Shown here one piece after another: positions 1-5,944 of a stretch of DNA of 8,356 bases. The stretch is from Rhodobacteraceae bacterium UBA6273 (GTDB taxonomy: Bacteria; Pseudomonadota; Alphaproteobacteria; Rhodobacterales; Rhodobacteraceae), in assembly GCA_002440625.1 (NCBI GenBank), contig DJUV01000204.1:1-8356 (forward strand). The letters run 5' to 3'. The notes beneath the pieces were generated by a model that ran no database searches, was not told where the DNA came from, and was given only the letters and a program-made list of their open reading frames with translations. The position numbers and the translations under genes were made by a program. Each line of letters starts with the position of its first letter. Positions within the stretch are counted from its first letter, which is position 1.

Positions 1-342
1 GGCTTCAAGCGCGCCAACAACATCCTGAGTCAGGCCGAGGCCAAGGACGGCGTCGAATACTCCTTCGGCGCCGATCCGAAATTCGCCGAGGACGACGCGG
101 AACGCGCCCTCTTCACCGCCCTCGACAAGGCCGAGGCCGCCATCGCCCCGGCGATGAAGACTGAAGACTTCGCCCAAGCCATGTCCGCAATGGCCGCCCT
201 CCGCGCCCCCACCGATGCCTTCTTCACCGCCGTTCAGGTCAACAGCGACAACCCGATCATCCGCCGCAACCGCCTCAACCTCCTCAGCCGCATCCGCCAG
301 ATCTGCCTTTCTGTCGCCGACCTGACGAAACTCGAAGGCTGA
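1..342 (+). CDS. glyS: Glycyl-tRNA synthetase beta subunit, C-terminal part (partial)
   Basis: This is the last 113 codons of a gene that begins outside the window, open in frame from the first base to a TGA at 340-342. GlyS is the beta chain of the two-subunit glycyl-tRNA synthetase, which charges tRNA-Gly in the cytoplasm; the C-terminal part of the beta chain carries the tRNA-binding helical region. The fragment opens with KRANNIL and ends with FFTAVQVNSDNP followed by RRNRLNLLSRIRQI, which is the usual end of bacterial GlyS. The partner subunit glyQ would be expected upstream, outside the window. Codon use is strongly GC-ending, like most of the window. No frame break is seen, and the assignment is secure despite truncation by the window edge. 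Confidence 0.95.
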   Translation, partial: GFKRANNILSQAEAKDGVEYSFGADPKFAEDDAERALFTALDKAEAAIAPAMKTEDFAQAMSAMAALRAPTDAFFTAVQVNSDNPIIRRNRLNLLSRIRQICLSVADLTKLEG

Positions 343-356
343 CTGCTTTCATCTTG

Positions 357-393
357 CCCGAAATACCTCGGGGGTGCGGGGGCTGGCCCCCGC
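357..393. repeat. Twin GC-rich extragenic hairpins after glyS
   Basis: Two adjacent inverted repeats lie 15 bases past the glyS stop. The first pairs CCCGA (357-361) with TCGGG (368-372). The second pairs GCGGGGG (376-382) with CCCCCGC (387-393) around a CTGG tetraloop. No T-run follows on the + strand, so this is not a textbook rho-independent terminator, though it could stop RNA decay or pausing polymerase at the glyS 3' end. From memory, similar 'cttgccc..aatac..cggggg' elements are frequent between genes in Rhodobacteraceae; I could not verify that here. Confidence 0.6.
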
Positions 394-399
394 CGCCGC

Positions 400-427
400 T
401 GGACAAGTGACGTGAACCGCGTATCCT
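400..427 (+). promoter_or_regulatory. Candidate sigma-70 promoter of the PPDK-like gene
   Basis: TGGACA at 400-405 matches the -35 consensus at 5 of 6 bases. TATCCT at 422-427 matches the -10 at 4 of 6, with a 16-base spacer. Transcription would start near 434, giving a leader of about 18 bases, so the operator-like site at 444-460 would lie just downstream of the start point, a common repressor position. Predicted by eye only. Confidence 0.4.
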
Positions 428-443
428 GCCGCCGACTCACAGG

Positions 444-460
444 TTGCCGCAGTGCAGAAA
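444..460. promoter_or_regulatory. Operator-like site over the GTG start (copy 1 of an inverted pair)
   Basis: TTGCCGCAGTGCAG at 444-457 is an imperfect dyad centred on base 452, the first base of the GTG start codon. Its exact 14-base reverse complement recurs at 3025-3038, beyond the end of the gene. Read on the - strand the core is CTGCACTGCGG, one mismatch from the CTGC-N3-GCAG pattern reported for PhaR, the polyhydroxybutyrate-responsive repressor of Paracoccus and Rhodobacter. Assignment to PhaR is inference. AGG at 441-443, the probable ribosome-binding site, directly abuts it. Confidence 0.4.
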
Positions 461-2995
461 CATACCGATTTCAGCGCCTTCACCGAAATCTCGCCCGTCG
501 CGGCGATTGATCCCACACGCCACGGCTGGCGCGCCAAATGCCTGCAACGGCTGGTCCGCCTCGACCTCCCCGTGCCGCCGACCATGGCGCTGCCTGCCGA
601 TACCGTGCGCGCCATCGCCGCCGGGCAGATGCCCGACACCGAACGGCTCGCCGCCTTCTTCAACGGCGCCCTGGTCTCGATCCGGCCCTCGCCCGCCAAT
701 CCCGACTGGGGCGGGCCGACCACGGTTCTCAATGTCGGCATGAACGCCCTGAAACATGCCGAGATCCGCGACCGCCACGGCAAGGCCCTGGCTGATGCCA
801 TGTATCTCAGCTTCGTGCAGGCCTATGCGATCAACGTCGCCCGGCTCGACCCCGACATGTTCACCGCCGAGCCTTCGTCCGAGGCGGTCGCCGCCGTCCT
901 TGCCGCCTATGAGGCGGAGATGGACGAGGAATTCCCGCAGTCGCCCGCCCGGCAACTGGCCGAAGTACTGCGTTCCATGGCCCGCGCCTGGGAAGGGACG
1001 ACGGCGCGGCTTCTCCGCGAGGCGAAGGGCGCCCCCGCCGATGCCGAGCTTGGCCTTGTCGTGCAGGAAATGGCGCAGCCCTTCGGGCCGGGTCTTTCGG
1101 GGCAGGGGACGATCCAGCTGATCGAGAGCGTCACCGGATCGCCGCAGGTGACAGGGCGGTTCCGGGGCCACAACCCGGCCAACCGCAAGGCGGAGGAGAC
1201 GCTCTACCTCGTGAAGGACAAGCGCGGGCATTCGCTGGAGGAAGCGGCACCCGAGGTTTTCGCAGAGCTTCAGAAGCACTGCGCCAACTGCCGGACCCGG
1301 CTGCGCGAAGAGATGCAGGTCGAATTCGCGCTCGAAAACGGCACTCTCTACGTCATCGACGCGGTCCGGGTGCAGCGATCCTCGCGCGCGTCCGTCCGGG
1401 TCGCGGTGACGATGGCGAACGAAGGCATCATCAGCCGCGACGAGGCGATCCTGAGGGTGGAGCCGAGGGCGCTTTCCGATCTTCTCCACTACCAGATCGA
1501 CCCGCGCGGCCCCCGTGACCGGGTGGCGAAGGGCATCGCCGCCAGCCCCGGCGCCGCCTCGGGCCGGATCGTCTTTACCGCCGCCGCCGCGCAGGCTTCG
1601 GCGGCGCGCGACGAACGCTGCATCCTTGTCCGCCGCGAAACCGCGCCCGAGGATATCCGCGGCATGCATGCCGCCGTCGCCGTCCTGACCGAACGCGGCG
1701 GCATGACCAGCCATGCGGCGGTGATCGCCCGCGGCCTTGGCCTGCCCTGCATCGTCGGCGCTTCCGACATCAGCCTGAACCAGCGCGACAAGACCTTCAC
1801 CACCCGCGACGGCCGCAGTTTCGGCGAGGGCGACGTCATCACCGTCGATGGCACTAATGGCGAGATCCTCGCCGGCGCCGCCGAGATGCTGGAACCGGCG
1901 CTCGACGAATGGTTCCGCACGCTCCTTCACTGGGCCGACAATGTCCGCGACATCGGCGTGCGCGCCAATGCCGACACGCCCGACGATGCCCGCACCGCCC
2001 GGATGTTCGAGGCCGAGGGCATCGGCCTTTGCCGCACCGAACACATGTTCTTCGACGAAGACCGCCTGACGGTGATGCGCGAGATGATCTTCGCCGACAC
2101 CCAGAAGGACCGGAAAGTGGCGCTCGACCGCCTGCTGCCGATGCAGCGCGCGGATTTCGGCGCCCTTTTCGACATCATGGCCGGCCTGCCGGTCTGCATC
2201 CGGCTTTTCGACCCGCCACTCCACGAATTCCTGCCACATGACCGCGAGGGGATGCGCGAGCTTGCCGAGGCGCTCGACCGCCCGCAGAGCGAGGTCATCC
2301 GCCGGGTCGAGGCGCTGTCGGAATTCAACCCGATGCTCGGCATGCGCGGGGTCCGGCTCGGCATCACCATGCCGGAGATTTACGAAATGCAGGCCCGCGC
2401 GATCTTCGAGGCCACGGTCGACGTGCAGCGGCGCGGCATCCGCATCGTGCCCGAGATCATGATCCCCCTCGTCTCGGCCAAGCGCGAGGTTGAGATCGTC
2501 AAGACCAGCATCGACGGGGTGGCGGCGGCGGTGCGCACCGCCGCCGGGATGGACTTCGACTACAAGCTTGGCGTCATGGTCGAAACCCCGCGCGCCGCAC
2601 TCCGGGCCGGCGAGATCGCCCATCACGCGGCCTTCCTGTCCTTCGGTACCAACGACCTGACACAGATGACCTATGGCCTCTCGCGCGACGATGCCGGGCG
2701 CTTCATGGGCGACTATGTGCAGAAGGCGGTCTTCCCCGAAGACCCGTTTCACGTGCTCGACGAAGAGGGCGTCGGCGAATTCCTGCTCATCGGTAGTGCG
2801 CGAGGGCGCAGAACCAGCCCGGATCTGACACTTTCCGTCTGTGGTGAACATGGCGGAAACCCGACTTCGATCGCATTTTGCCGAAAATCCGGGTTCGACT
2901 ACGTCTCATGTTCGCCATTTCGGGTTCCGGTGGCGCGTTTGGCCGCCGCGCAATTTGCACTTCTCGATCCTCGACCGAACCCGGAAAACGCCTGA
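452..2995 (+). CDS. PEP-binding protein, pyruvate phosphate dikinase-like, degenerate ATP-grasp domain
   Basis: The 847-residue protein has the PPDK domain order and is slightly shorter than typical PPDK (about 870-900). A divergent N-terminal ATP-grasp region spans roughly 20-345. The swivelling phosphohistidine domain (about 355-475) has GGMTSHAAV with catalytic His421. The PEP/pyruvate TIM barrel (about 490-845) has Arg528 in GLCRTEH, Arg584 in IRLFDPP, Glu711 in VETPRA, Asn734 in GTNDLTQ and the acid/base Cys797 in CGEHGG. These match the Clostridium symbiosum enzyme at an almost constant offset. PPDK interconverts pyruvate and PEP using ATP/AMP and pyrophosphate/phosphate. Several nucleotide-site residues differ here, so that activity is uncertain; a PEP-linked phosphotransfer role is an alternative. 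GTG at 452 is the only usable start before the conserved N-terminus, with AGG 8 bases upstream. The final 67 or so codons have lower GC3. Older annotation might call it ppdK; I leave the symbol blank. Confidence 0.85.
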   Translation: MQKHTDFSAFTEISPVAAIDPTRHGWRAKCLQRLVRLDLPVPPTMALPADTVRAIAAGQMPDTERLAAFFNGALVSIRPSPANPDWGGPTTVLNVGMNALKHAEIRDRHGKALADAMYLSFVQAYAINVARLDPDMFTAEPSSEAVAAVLAAYEAEMDEEFPQSPARQLAEVLRSMARAWEGTTARLLREAKGAPADAELGLVVQEMAQPFGPGLSGQGTIQLIESVTGSPQVTGRFRGHNPANRKAEETLYLVKDKRGHSLEEAAPEVFAELQKHCANCRTRLREEMQVEFALENGTLYVIDAVRVQRSSRASVRVAVTMANEGIISRDEAILRVEPRALSDLLHYQIDPRGPRDRVAKGIAASPGAASGRIVFTAAAAQASAARDERCILVRRETAPEDIRGMHAAVAVLTERGGMTSHAAVIARGLGLPCIVGASDISLNQRDKTFTTRDGRSFGEGDVITVDGTNGEILAGAAEMLEPALDEWFRTLLHWADNVRDIGVRANADTPDDARTARMFEAEGIGLCRTEHMFFDEDRLTVMREMIFADTQKDRKVALDRLLPMQRADFGALFDIMAGLPVCIRLFDPPLHEFLPHDREGMRELAEALDRPQSEVIRRVEALSEFNPMLGMRGVRLGITMPEIYEMQARAIFEATVDVQRRGIRIVPEIMIPLVSAKREVEIVKTSIDGVAAAVRTAAGMDFDYKLGVMVETPRAALRAGEIAHHAAFLSFGTNDLTQMTYGLSRDDAGRFMGDYVQKAVFPEDPFHVLDEEGVGEFLLIGSARGRRTSPDLTLSVCGEHGGNPTSIAFCRKSGFDYVSCSPFRVPVARLAAAQFALLDPRPNPENA

Positions 2996-3020
2996 ATCTC
3001 GGGCAGTTGCCGGAAAAATG

Positions 3021-3038
3021 TTTCGCTGCACTGCGGCA
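3021..3038. promoter_or_regulatory. Operator-like palindrome (copy 2 of the inverted pair)
   Basis: GCTGCACTGCGGC at 3025-3037 is a 13-base near-perfect dyad with one mismatched pair, flanked by TTTC on the left and AA on the right. CTGCACTGCGGCAA at 3025-3038 is the exact reverse complement of 444-457. It lies 29 bases past the PPDK-like stop and about 160 bases before the cell-wall hydrolase start, so it could act on either gene. The resemblance to a PhaR CTGC-N3-GCAG site is one base short of consensus. Confidence 0.35.
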
Positions 3039-3071
3039 AGCCGATGATTTTCAACCAAGAATTGTCGGCTT
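3038..3071 (+). terminator. Long hairpin downstream of the PPDK-like gene
   Basis: The arms 3038-3051 and 3058-3071 can pair over 14 positions, including 3 G-U pairs and a perfect AAGCCGA/TCGGCTT base, around the loop CAACCA. AATTTTGCT follows, a weak U-tract. It sits 42 bases after the stop codon and is the best candidate terminator for this gene. The stem is AT-rich in its upper half, so termination may be inefficient. Confidence 0.45.
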
Positions 3072-3088
3072 AATTTTGCTGGTTTGAT

Positions 3089-3104
3089 GTGGCAGAAATG
3101 CCAC
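3089..3104. repeat. Perfect 6-bp hairpin with GAAA loop
   Basis: GTGGCA (3089-3094) and TGCCAC (3099-3104) flank GAAA (3095-3098), a stable GNRA tetraloop if transcribed. It also reads as a 16-bp DNA palindrome just upstream of CTAGGCTAG. It may be an operator or an RNA element for the cell-wall hydrolase leader. Function is not known from sequence. Confidence 0.4.
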
Positions 3105-3112
3105 TAGGCTAG

Positions 3113-3166
3113 ACAGCCCCCCGAAACCTCGTCTATCTCCCACCCCGTCAAAGCCTTGGGGGCTGT
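3113..3166. repeat. 9-bp inverted repeat in the cell-wall hydrolase leader
   Basis: ACAGCCCCC (3113-3121) pairs perfectly with GGGGGCTGT (3158-3166) across a 36-base loop. The loop is pyrimidine-rich and contains GAAAC (3123-3127) and CGTCA (3146-3150), a spacing loosely like an extracytoplasmic-function sigma promoter. If transcribed, the stem would form about 30 bases before the start codon. Whether it is an RNA structure or a pair of DNA half-sites cannot be decided here. Confidence 0.35.
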
Positions 3167-3195
3167 GGCTCGACGAAGCAATTCGGGAATGAAGA

Positions 3196-3882
3196 ATGTC
3201 GGTTATGAAGTGCTGGACCGGGGCCACGCTGGTGGCTCTCGCCCTCACCGGACCTGTGCGCGCCGAGATGTCGGTAAGCCAGTCCAACGATCCGACCGCC
3301 GCACTTGGCGTCGATATCGCGACCCTTCTGGGTCAGGAAAAGAGTGCCCTCGGGCTGGTGACACCGGCCCGGATACAGGCGCTGACCACGCCGCCCGCTC
3401 TCAGGGGTGTCAAGACCAAGGCCGGGGATCCCCTGACCTATGACACCGCCTGGCTTTCGGCGCAGCCGGCGGCGACGGGCGGGGCAGAGTTCCAGTGCCT
3501 TGCCACCGCGCTTTACTTCGAGGCGCGCGGCGAAGGCGGCAAGGGCATGGCCTCGGTGGGTGAGGTCATCCTCAACCGCGTCGACAGCGGCGTGTTTCCG
3601 GCGTCGATCTGCGGCGTCGTCAATCAGGGCGGCAGCGGCGGTTGCCAGTTTTCCTATACCTGCGACGGCGCGTCGGACAAGGTACGCGAACGTGGCGCAT
3701 GGGATGCTGCGGCGAAGGTCGCGAAGGCGCTCATGGATGGCGCGCCGCGCACGCTGACCGATGGCGCCACCTATTTCCACACGCCCGCCGTGCGCCCCGC
3801 ATGGTCGCGGAAGTTCGAGCGTACCGCCCAGATCGGGCGCCACATCTTCTACCGCGCGCCGATCCGTTCGGCGATGAACTGA
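3196..3882 (+). CDS. Secreted cell-wall hydrolase, SleB/CwlJ (Hydrolase_2) family
   Basis: The 228-residue protein has an N-terminal signal peptide: MKCW, a hydrophobic stretch TLVALALTG, and a probable cut after VRA at about residue 23. A poorly conserved linker of about 75 residues follows. The Hydrolase_2 domain spans about 99-221. It shows ATALYFEARGEGG with the likely catalytic Glu109, then VGEVILNRV, FPASICGVV and CQFSYTCDG. In SleB this fold is a lytic transglycosylase acting on peptidoglycan; in non-sporulating alphaproteobacteria it is presumed to act in periplasmic wall remodelling. Cysteines 101, 139, 150 and 156 could form disulfides. ATG 3196 has GGGA 7 bases upstream; ATG 3205 is a possible alternative that still leaves a signal peptide. 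The gene is flanked by hairpins and is probably transcribed alone. Family is secure; substrate is inferred. Confidence 0.88.
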   Translation: MSVMKCWTGATLVALALTGPVRAEMSVSQSNDPTAALGVDIATLLGQEKSALGLVTPARIQALTTPPALRGVKTKAGDPLTYDTAWLSAQPAATGGAEFQCLATALYFEARGEGGKGMASVGEVILNRVDSGVFPASICGVVNQGGSGGCQFSYTCDGASDKVRERGAWDAAAKVAKALMDGAPRTLTDGATYFHTPAVRPAWSRKFERTAQIGRHIFYRAPIRSAMN

Positions 3883-3905
3883 CGCCTGACGCGGATGCGA
3901 CAGAG

Positions 3906-3941
3906 GATGCCGCCCGTGGCCCTTCCGGGCCGGGCGGCATC
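3906..3941 (+). terminator. Strong hairpin terminator after the cell-wall hydrolase
   Basis: GATGCCGCCC (3906-3915) pairs perfectly with GGGCGGCATC (3932-3941). After a 2-base bulge, GGCCC (3918-3922) pairs with GGGCC (3927-3931) around TTCC, giving a stem of about 15 bp. Only a short CTTCGT follows, so the U-tract is poor, but stem strength and its place 23 bases past the stop codon support termination. Confidence 0.7.
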
Positions 3942-3951
3942 TTCGTATGAT
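3923..3951 (+). promoter_or_regulatory. Weak candidate promoter for the folB-folP-glmM cluster
   Basis: TATGAT at 3946-3951 matches the -10 consensus at 5 of 6 bases. The sequence 17 bases upstream, TTCCGG at 3923-3928, matches the -35 poorly. It would give a leader of about 20 bases before the folB ATG and would overlap the preceding terminator stem. Only the -10 is persuasive. Confidence 0.25.
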
Positions 3952-3977
3952 GGCCGCAGGTACGCGCGGAGATCCCG

Positions 3978-4877
3978 ATGTCAGATGAAATCCGTCAGGC
4001 CTTTGCCCACCCGGAAGAGCGGGCGGGCCTGACTGCCTTCGATCCGGTCCCCGACCGGATCAGTCTGCGCGACCACATCGCGCTCGCCGATATCGGCGCT
4101 TTCCAGCAGGAAAGGGGCCATCCGCAACGGCTGCGCTTCAATGTCGTGGTCGAATTGCAGCGCCAGCCCGCGACCGAGACCGACGATGTCGACCGCATCC
4201 TGTCCTATGACCGGCTGACCGAGGCCATCGCGACCGAGCTTGCGGCGGAACGGCTGAACCTTCTCGAGACGCTCGCCGACCGCATCGCGCGCCGCATTCT
4301 CGCCGAACCGCAACCCCTCAGGGTCTTTCTCCGGATTGAGAAGCTCGATCGTGGCCCTGGGGCGCTGGGGGTGGAGATCGTGCGCTCGCGCGCCGACATC
4401 GGCACGGCCGACCTTGCGGCGGAGGGGCCGCGCCCGGTGATCGCCTATCTCGACAATGCCACCATCGACGCGCCCGACCTTGCGGCGAAGCTCGATGCGC
4501 TACAGGCGGCGGGTGCGCCGGTGATCCTGGCCGTCGGCCAGCCCGATCTGGTCCGCCCGGCGACCGGCCACGCCCCGACCCAGCGCCGCATCGACCTTCT
4601 GGAGATCGAGCAGAACGCCTGGCGCCTGGCCGCGCGCGATCCGCGCTGCGTCGTCGTCGCGACGCGGACGGAAATCGACTGGGCGATGAAGCAGGGCCAG
4701 ATGGTGGTCTGGGCGCCGTCGAAGATCGTCCTCGACGCCCATGACGGCCCGAAGAATGCCGAGGACGGGCTGGCGCTCGCCGCCTGGTTGGCTGGAGAGA
4801 TCGGCGCGATCCGCCTTGTCACTCACGGCGCTGTCACAATCCCGGCAGATTGCCGCGTGCCGGTCGACCGCGCCTGA
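3978..4877 (+). CDS. folB: Dihydroneopterin aldolase with fused C-terminal domain
   Basis: FolB converts 7,8-dihydroneopterin to 6-hydroxymethyl-dihydropterin and glycolaldehyde in cytosolic folate synthesis. Residues 26-138 form the aldolase domain: RISLRDH, IGAFQQERG with Glu45, LSYDRL with Tyr77, LLETLADRI with Glu97, and IEKLDRGPGA with the catalytic-type Lys122. Typical FolB is only about 120 residues; this protein has 299. The extra part (about 140-299) begins PVIAYLDNATIDAP and includes WAPSKIVLD and EDGLALAAWLAGEIGA. The latter faintly recalls the C-terminal half of amino-acid-kinase-fold proteins, but a glycine-rich nucleotide loop is not evident, so I do not assign it. GGAG at 3968-3971 lies 6 bases before the ATG. 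folP follows 44 bases after the stop, consistent with one operon. The aldolase call is firm; the second domain is unassigned. Confidence 0.9.
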   Translation: MSDEIRQAFAHPEERAGLTAFDPVPDRISLRDHIALADIGAFQQERGHPQRLRFNVVVELQRQPATETDDVDRILSYDRLTEAIATELAAERLNLLETLADRIARRILAEPQPLRVFLRIEKLDRGPGALGVEIVRSRADIGTADLAAEGPRPVIAYLDNATIDAPDLAAKLDALQAAGAPVILAVGQPDLVRPATGHAPTQRRIDLLEIEQNAWRLAARDPRCVVVATRTEIDWAMKQGQMVVWAPSKIVLDAHDGPKNAEDGLALAAWLAGEIGAIRLVTHGAVTIPADCRVPVDRA

Positions 4878-4921
4878 CGGCGCACCCTTGCCAAGACCGC
4901 GCGGCGCGACCAAAAGGCGGC

Positions 4922-5944
4922 ATGGACTACTTTCGACCGATTGCCCAGACCGACGCCCTGCGCCCCGAAGGCGCGCTGCCGCTTGCCGGTGGCTGGGCCT
5001 GGTTCAGCCATGCCGAGCATCTGACGAGGGCCGGTTCGCGCGGACTGGTTCCGGCAGCAAGCCTGCCCGCCGCCGTGGCGCGGCGGTTGTCGCGGCCGCG
5101 CGCCATGATTGCCGGGCTGACCATGGACCGCCCGCGCCTGATGGGCATCCTGAACGTGACGCCCGACAGCTTTTCCGACGGCGGCCGCTTTGACCGGCCC
5201 GAGGCAGCACTTGCCCATGCCCAAGGGATGGTCGCGGCGGGGGCAGAGATTCTCGACATCGGCGGTGAGAGCACCCGGCCCGGCGCCGCCGAAGTCAGTG
5301 CCGAGGAAGAGATCGCACGCACCGCGCCGGTGATCCGGGCGCTGCGCCGCTCAGGCGTGATGGTGCCGATTTCCATTGACACGCGAAAGGCGCCCGTGGC
5401 TCACGCCGCTTTGGAGGCGGGCGCGCGTTTCGTCAATGATGTGGCGGCCTTGAGCTATGATCCTCAGATCGCGCATGAGGTTGCATCTGCGGGCGTTCCG
5501 CTTTGCCTGATGCATGCGAAAGGGACGCCGGCGACGATGCAGGCCGATCCGCGCTACGGCGATGTGCTGCTCGACGTCTATGATTTTCTCGAAGCGGCGA
5601 TCGCCCGGGCCGAGGCCGCAGGCATCCCGCGCGACAGGATCGTCGTCGATCCCGGCATCGGCTTCGGCAAGACCGCTGCCCACAACCTGGCGCTTCTGCG
5701 CGGTCTGTCGCTTTTCCACCAGACCGGCTGCGTGATCCTCCTCGGCGCCTCGCGGAAACGCTTCATCGGCGCATTGGCGGGCGGCGAGGCGGCGACGCAG
5801 GCGGACAGGCGGATGCCGGGGACGCTGGCGGTCACTCTGGCCGGGATCGGGCAGGGTGTTCAGATTCACCGCCTCCATGATATGGTCGAGGCAAAACAGG
5901 CGCTCCGTCTCTGGCAGGCGGTGGTGCTGGGAGACGTGGCATGA
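4922..5944 (+). CDS. folP: Dihydropteroate synthase with N-terminal extension
   Basis: FolP joins 6-hydroxymethyl-dihydropterin pyrophosphate to p-aminobenzoate, giving 7,8-dihydropteroate; it is the sulfonamide target. All hallmark blocks are present: [16 protein letters not shown] (73-88, Asn78), [13 protein letters not shown] (110-122), SIDTRK (151-156), FVNDVAAL (170-177), [11 protein letters not shown] (197-207), DPGIGFGKT (243-251), GASRKRFIG (275-283) and IHRLHD (315-320). The 340-residue length exceeds the usual 270-290 because about 70 residues precede the first block. That extension is proline- and alanine-rich with [12 protein letters not shown], and I cannot assign it. ATG 4922 is preferred, with AAGG at 4914-4917; an in-frame start at 4850 would overlap folB and adds low-complexity residues. 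The stop overlaps the glmM start as ATGA, which suggests translational coupling. Confidence 0.95.
   Translation: MDYFRPIAQTDALRPEGALPLAGGWAWFSHAEHLTRAGSRGLVPAASLPAAVARRLSRPRAMIAGLTMDRPRLMGILNVTPDSFSDGGRFDRPEAALAHAQGMVAAGAEILDIGGESTRPGAAEVSAEEEIARTAPVIRALRRSGVMVPISIDTRKAPVAHAALEAGARFVNDVAALSYDPQIAHEVASAGVPLCLMHAKGTPATMQADPRYGDVLLDVYDFLEAAIARAEAAGIPRDRIVVDPGIGFGKTAAHNLALLRGLSLFHQTGCVILLGASRKRFIGALAGGEAATQADRRMPGTLAVTLAGIGQGVQIHRLHDMVEAKQALRLWQAVVLGDVA

Noticed and set aside
437..2851. An 804-codon open frame on the - strand opposite the PPDK-like gene
   Set aside because: It mirrors the GC3-rich codon pattern of the sense gene, is His/Gly/Arg/Asp-rich with no recognisable domain, and the + strand has a clear family match. 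The same holds for the 390-codon - strand frame opposite glmM and the 231-codon frame opposite the cell-wall hydrolase.
2889..2900. A tRNA T-arm-like GGGTTCGACT motif suggesting a tRNA or attachment-site fragment
   Set aside because: It encodes the conserved SGFDYVSC segment of the PPDK family in frame, and no acceptor, D or anticodon arms can be found around it.
2790..2995. A frameshift as the cause of the odd codon use at the end of the PPDK-like gene
   Set aside because: The reading frame still encodes the conserved PPDK C-terminus (CGEHGG to RVPVARLAAAQ) through to the stop, so the frame is correct and only synonymous usage has shifted.
444..3038. The inverted 14-mers as terminal repeats of a transposon carrying the PPDK-like gene
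   Set aside because: There is no transposase, the flanking bases (CAGG on the left, GCCG on the right) show no target duplication, the left copy overlaps the start codon, and each copy is itself dyad-symmetric, which fits an operator better.
3019..3046. A 9-codon open frame (MFRCTAASR) before the hairpin, as an attenuator leader peptide
   Set aside because: It has no run of regulatory codons, only a weak GGA upstream, and no biosynthetic gene follows directly. The overlapping operator-like dyad explains the sequence better.
4850..4921. An upstream in-frame start for folP inside folB
   Set aside because: It has no good ribosome-binding site, would overlap folB, and adds residues unlike FolP. 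ATG 4922 has AAGG upstream.
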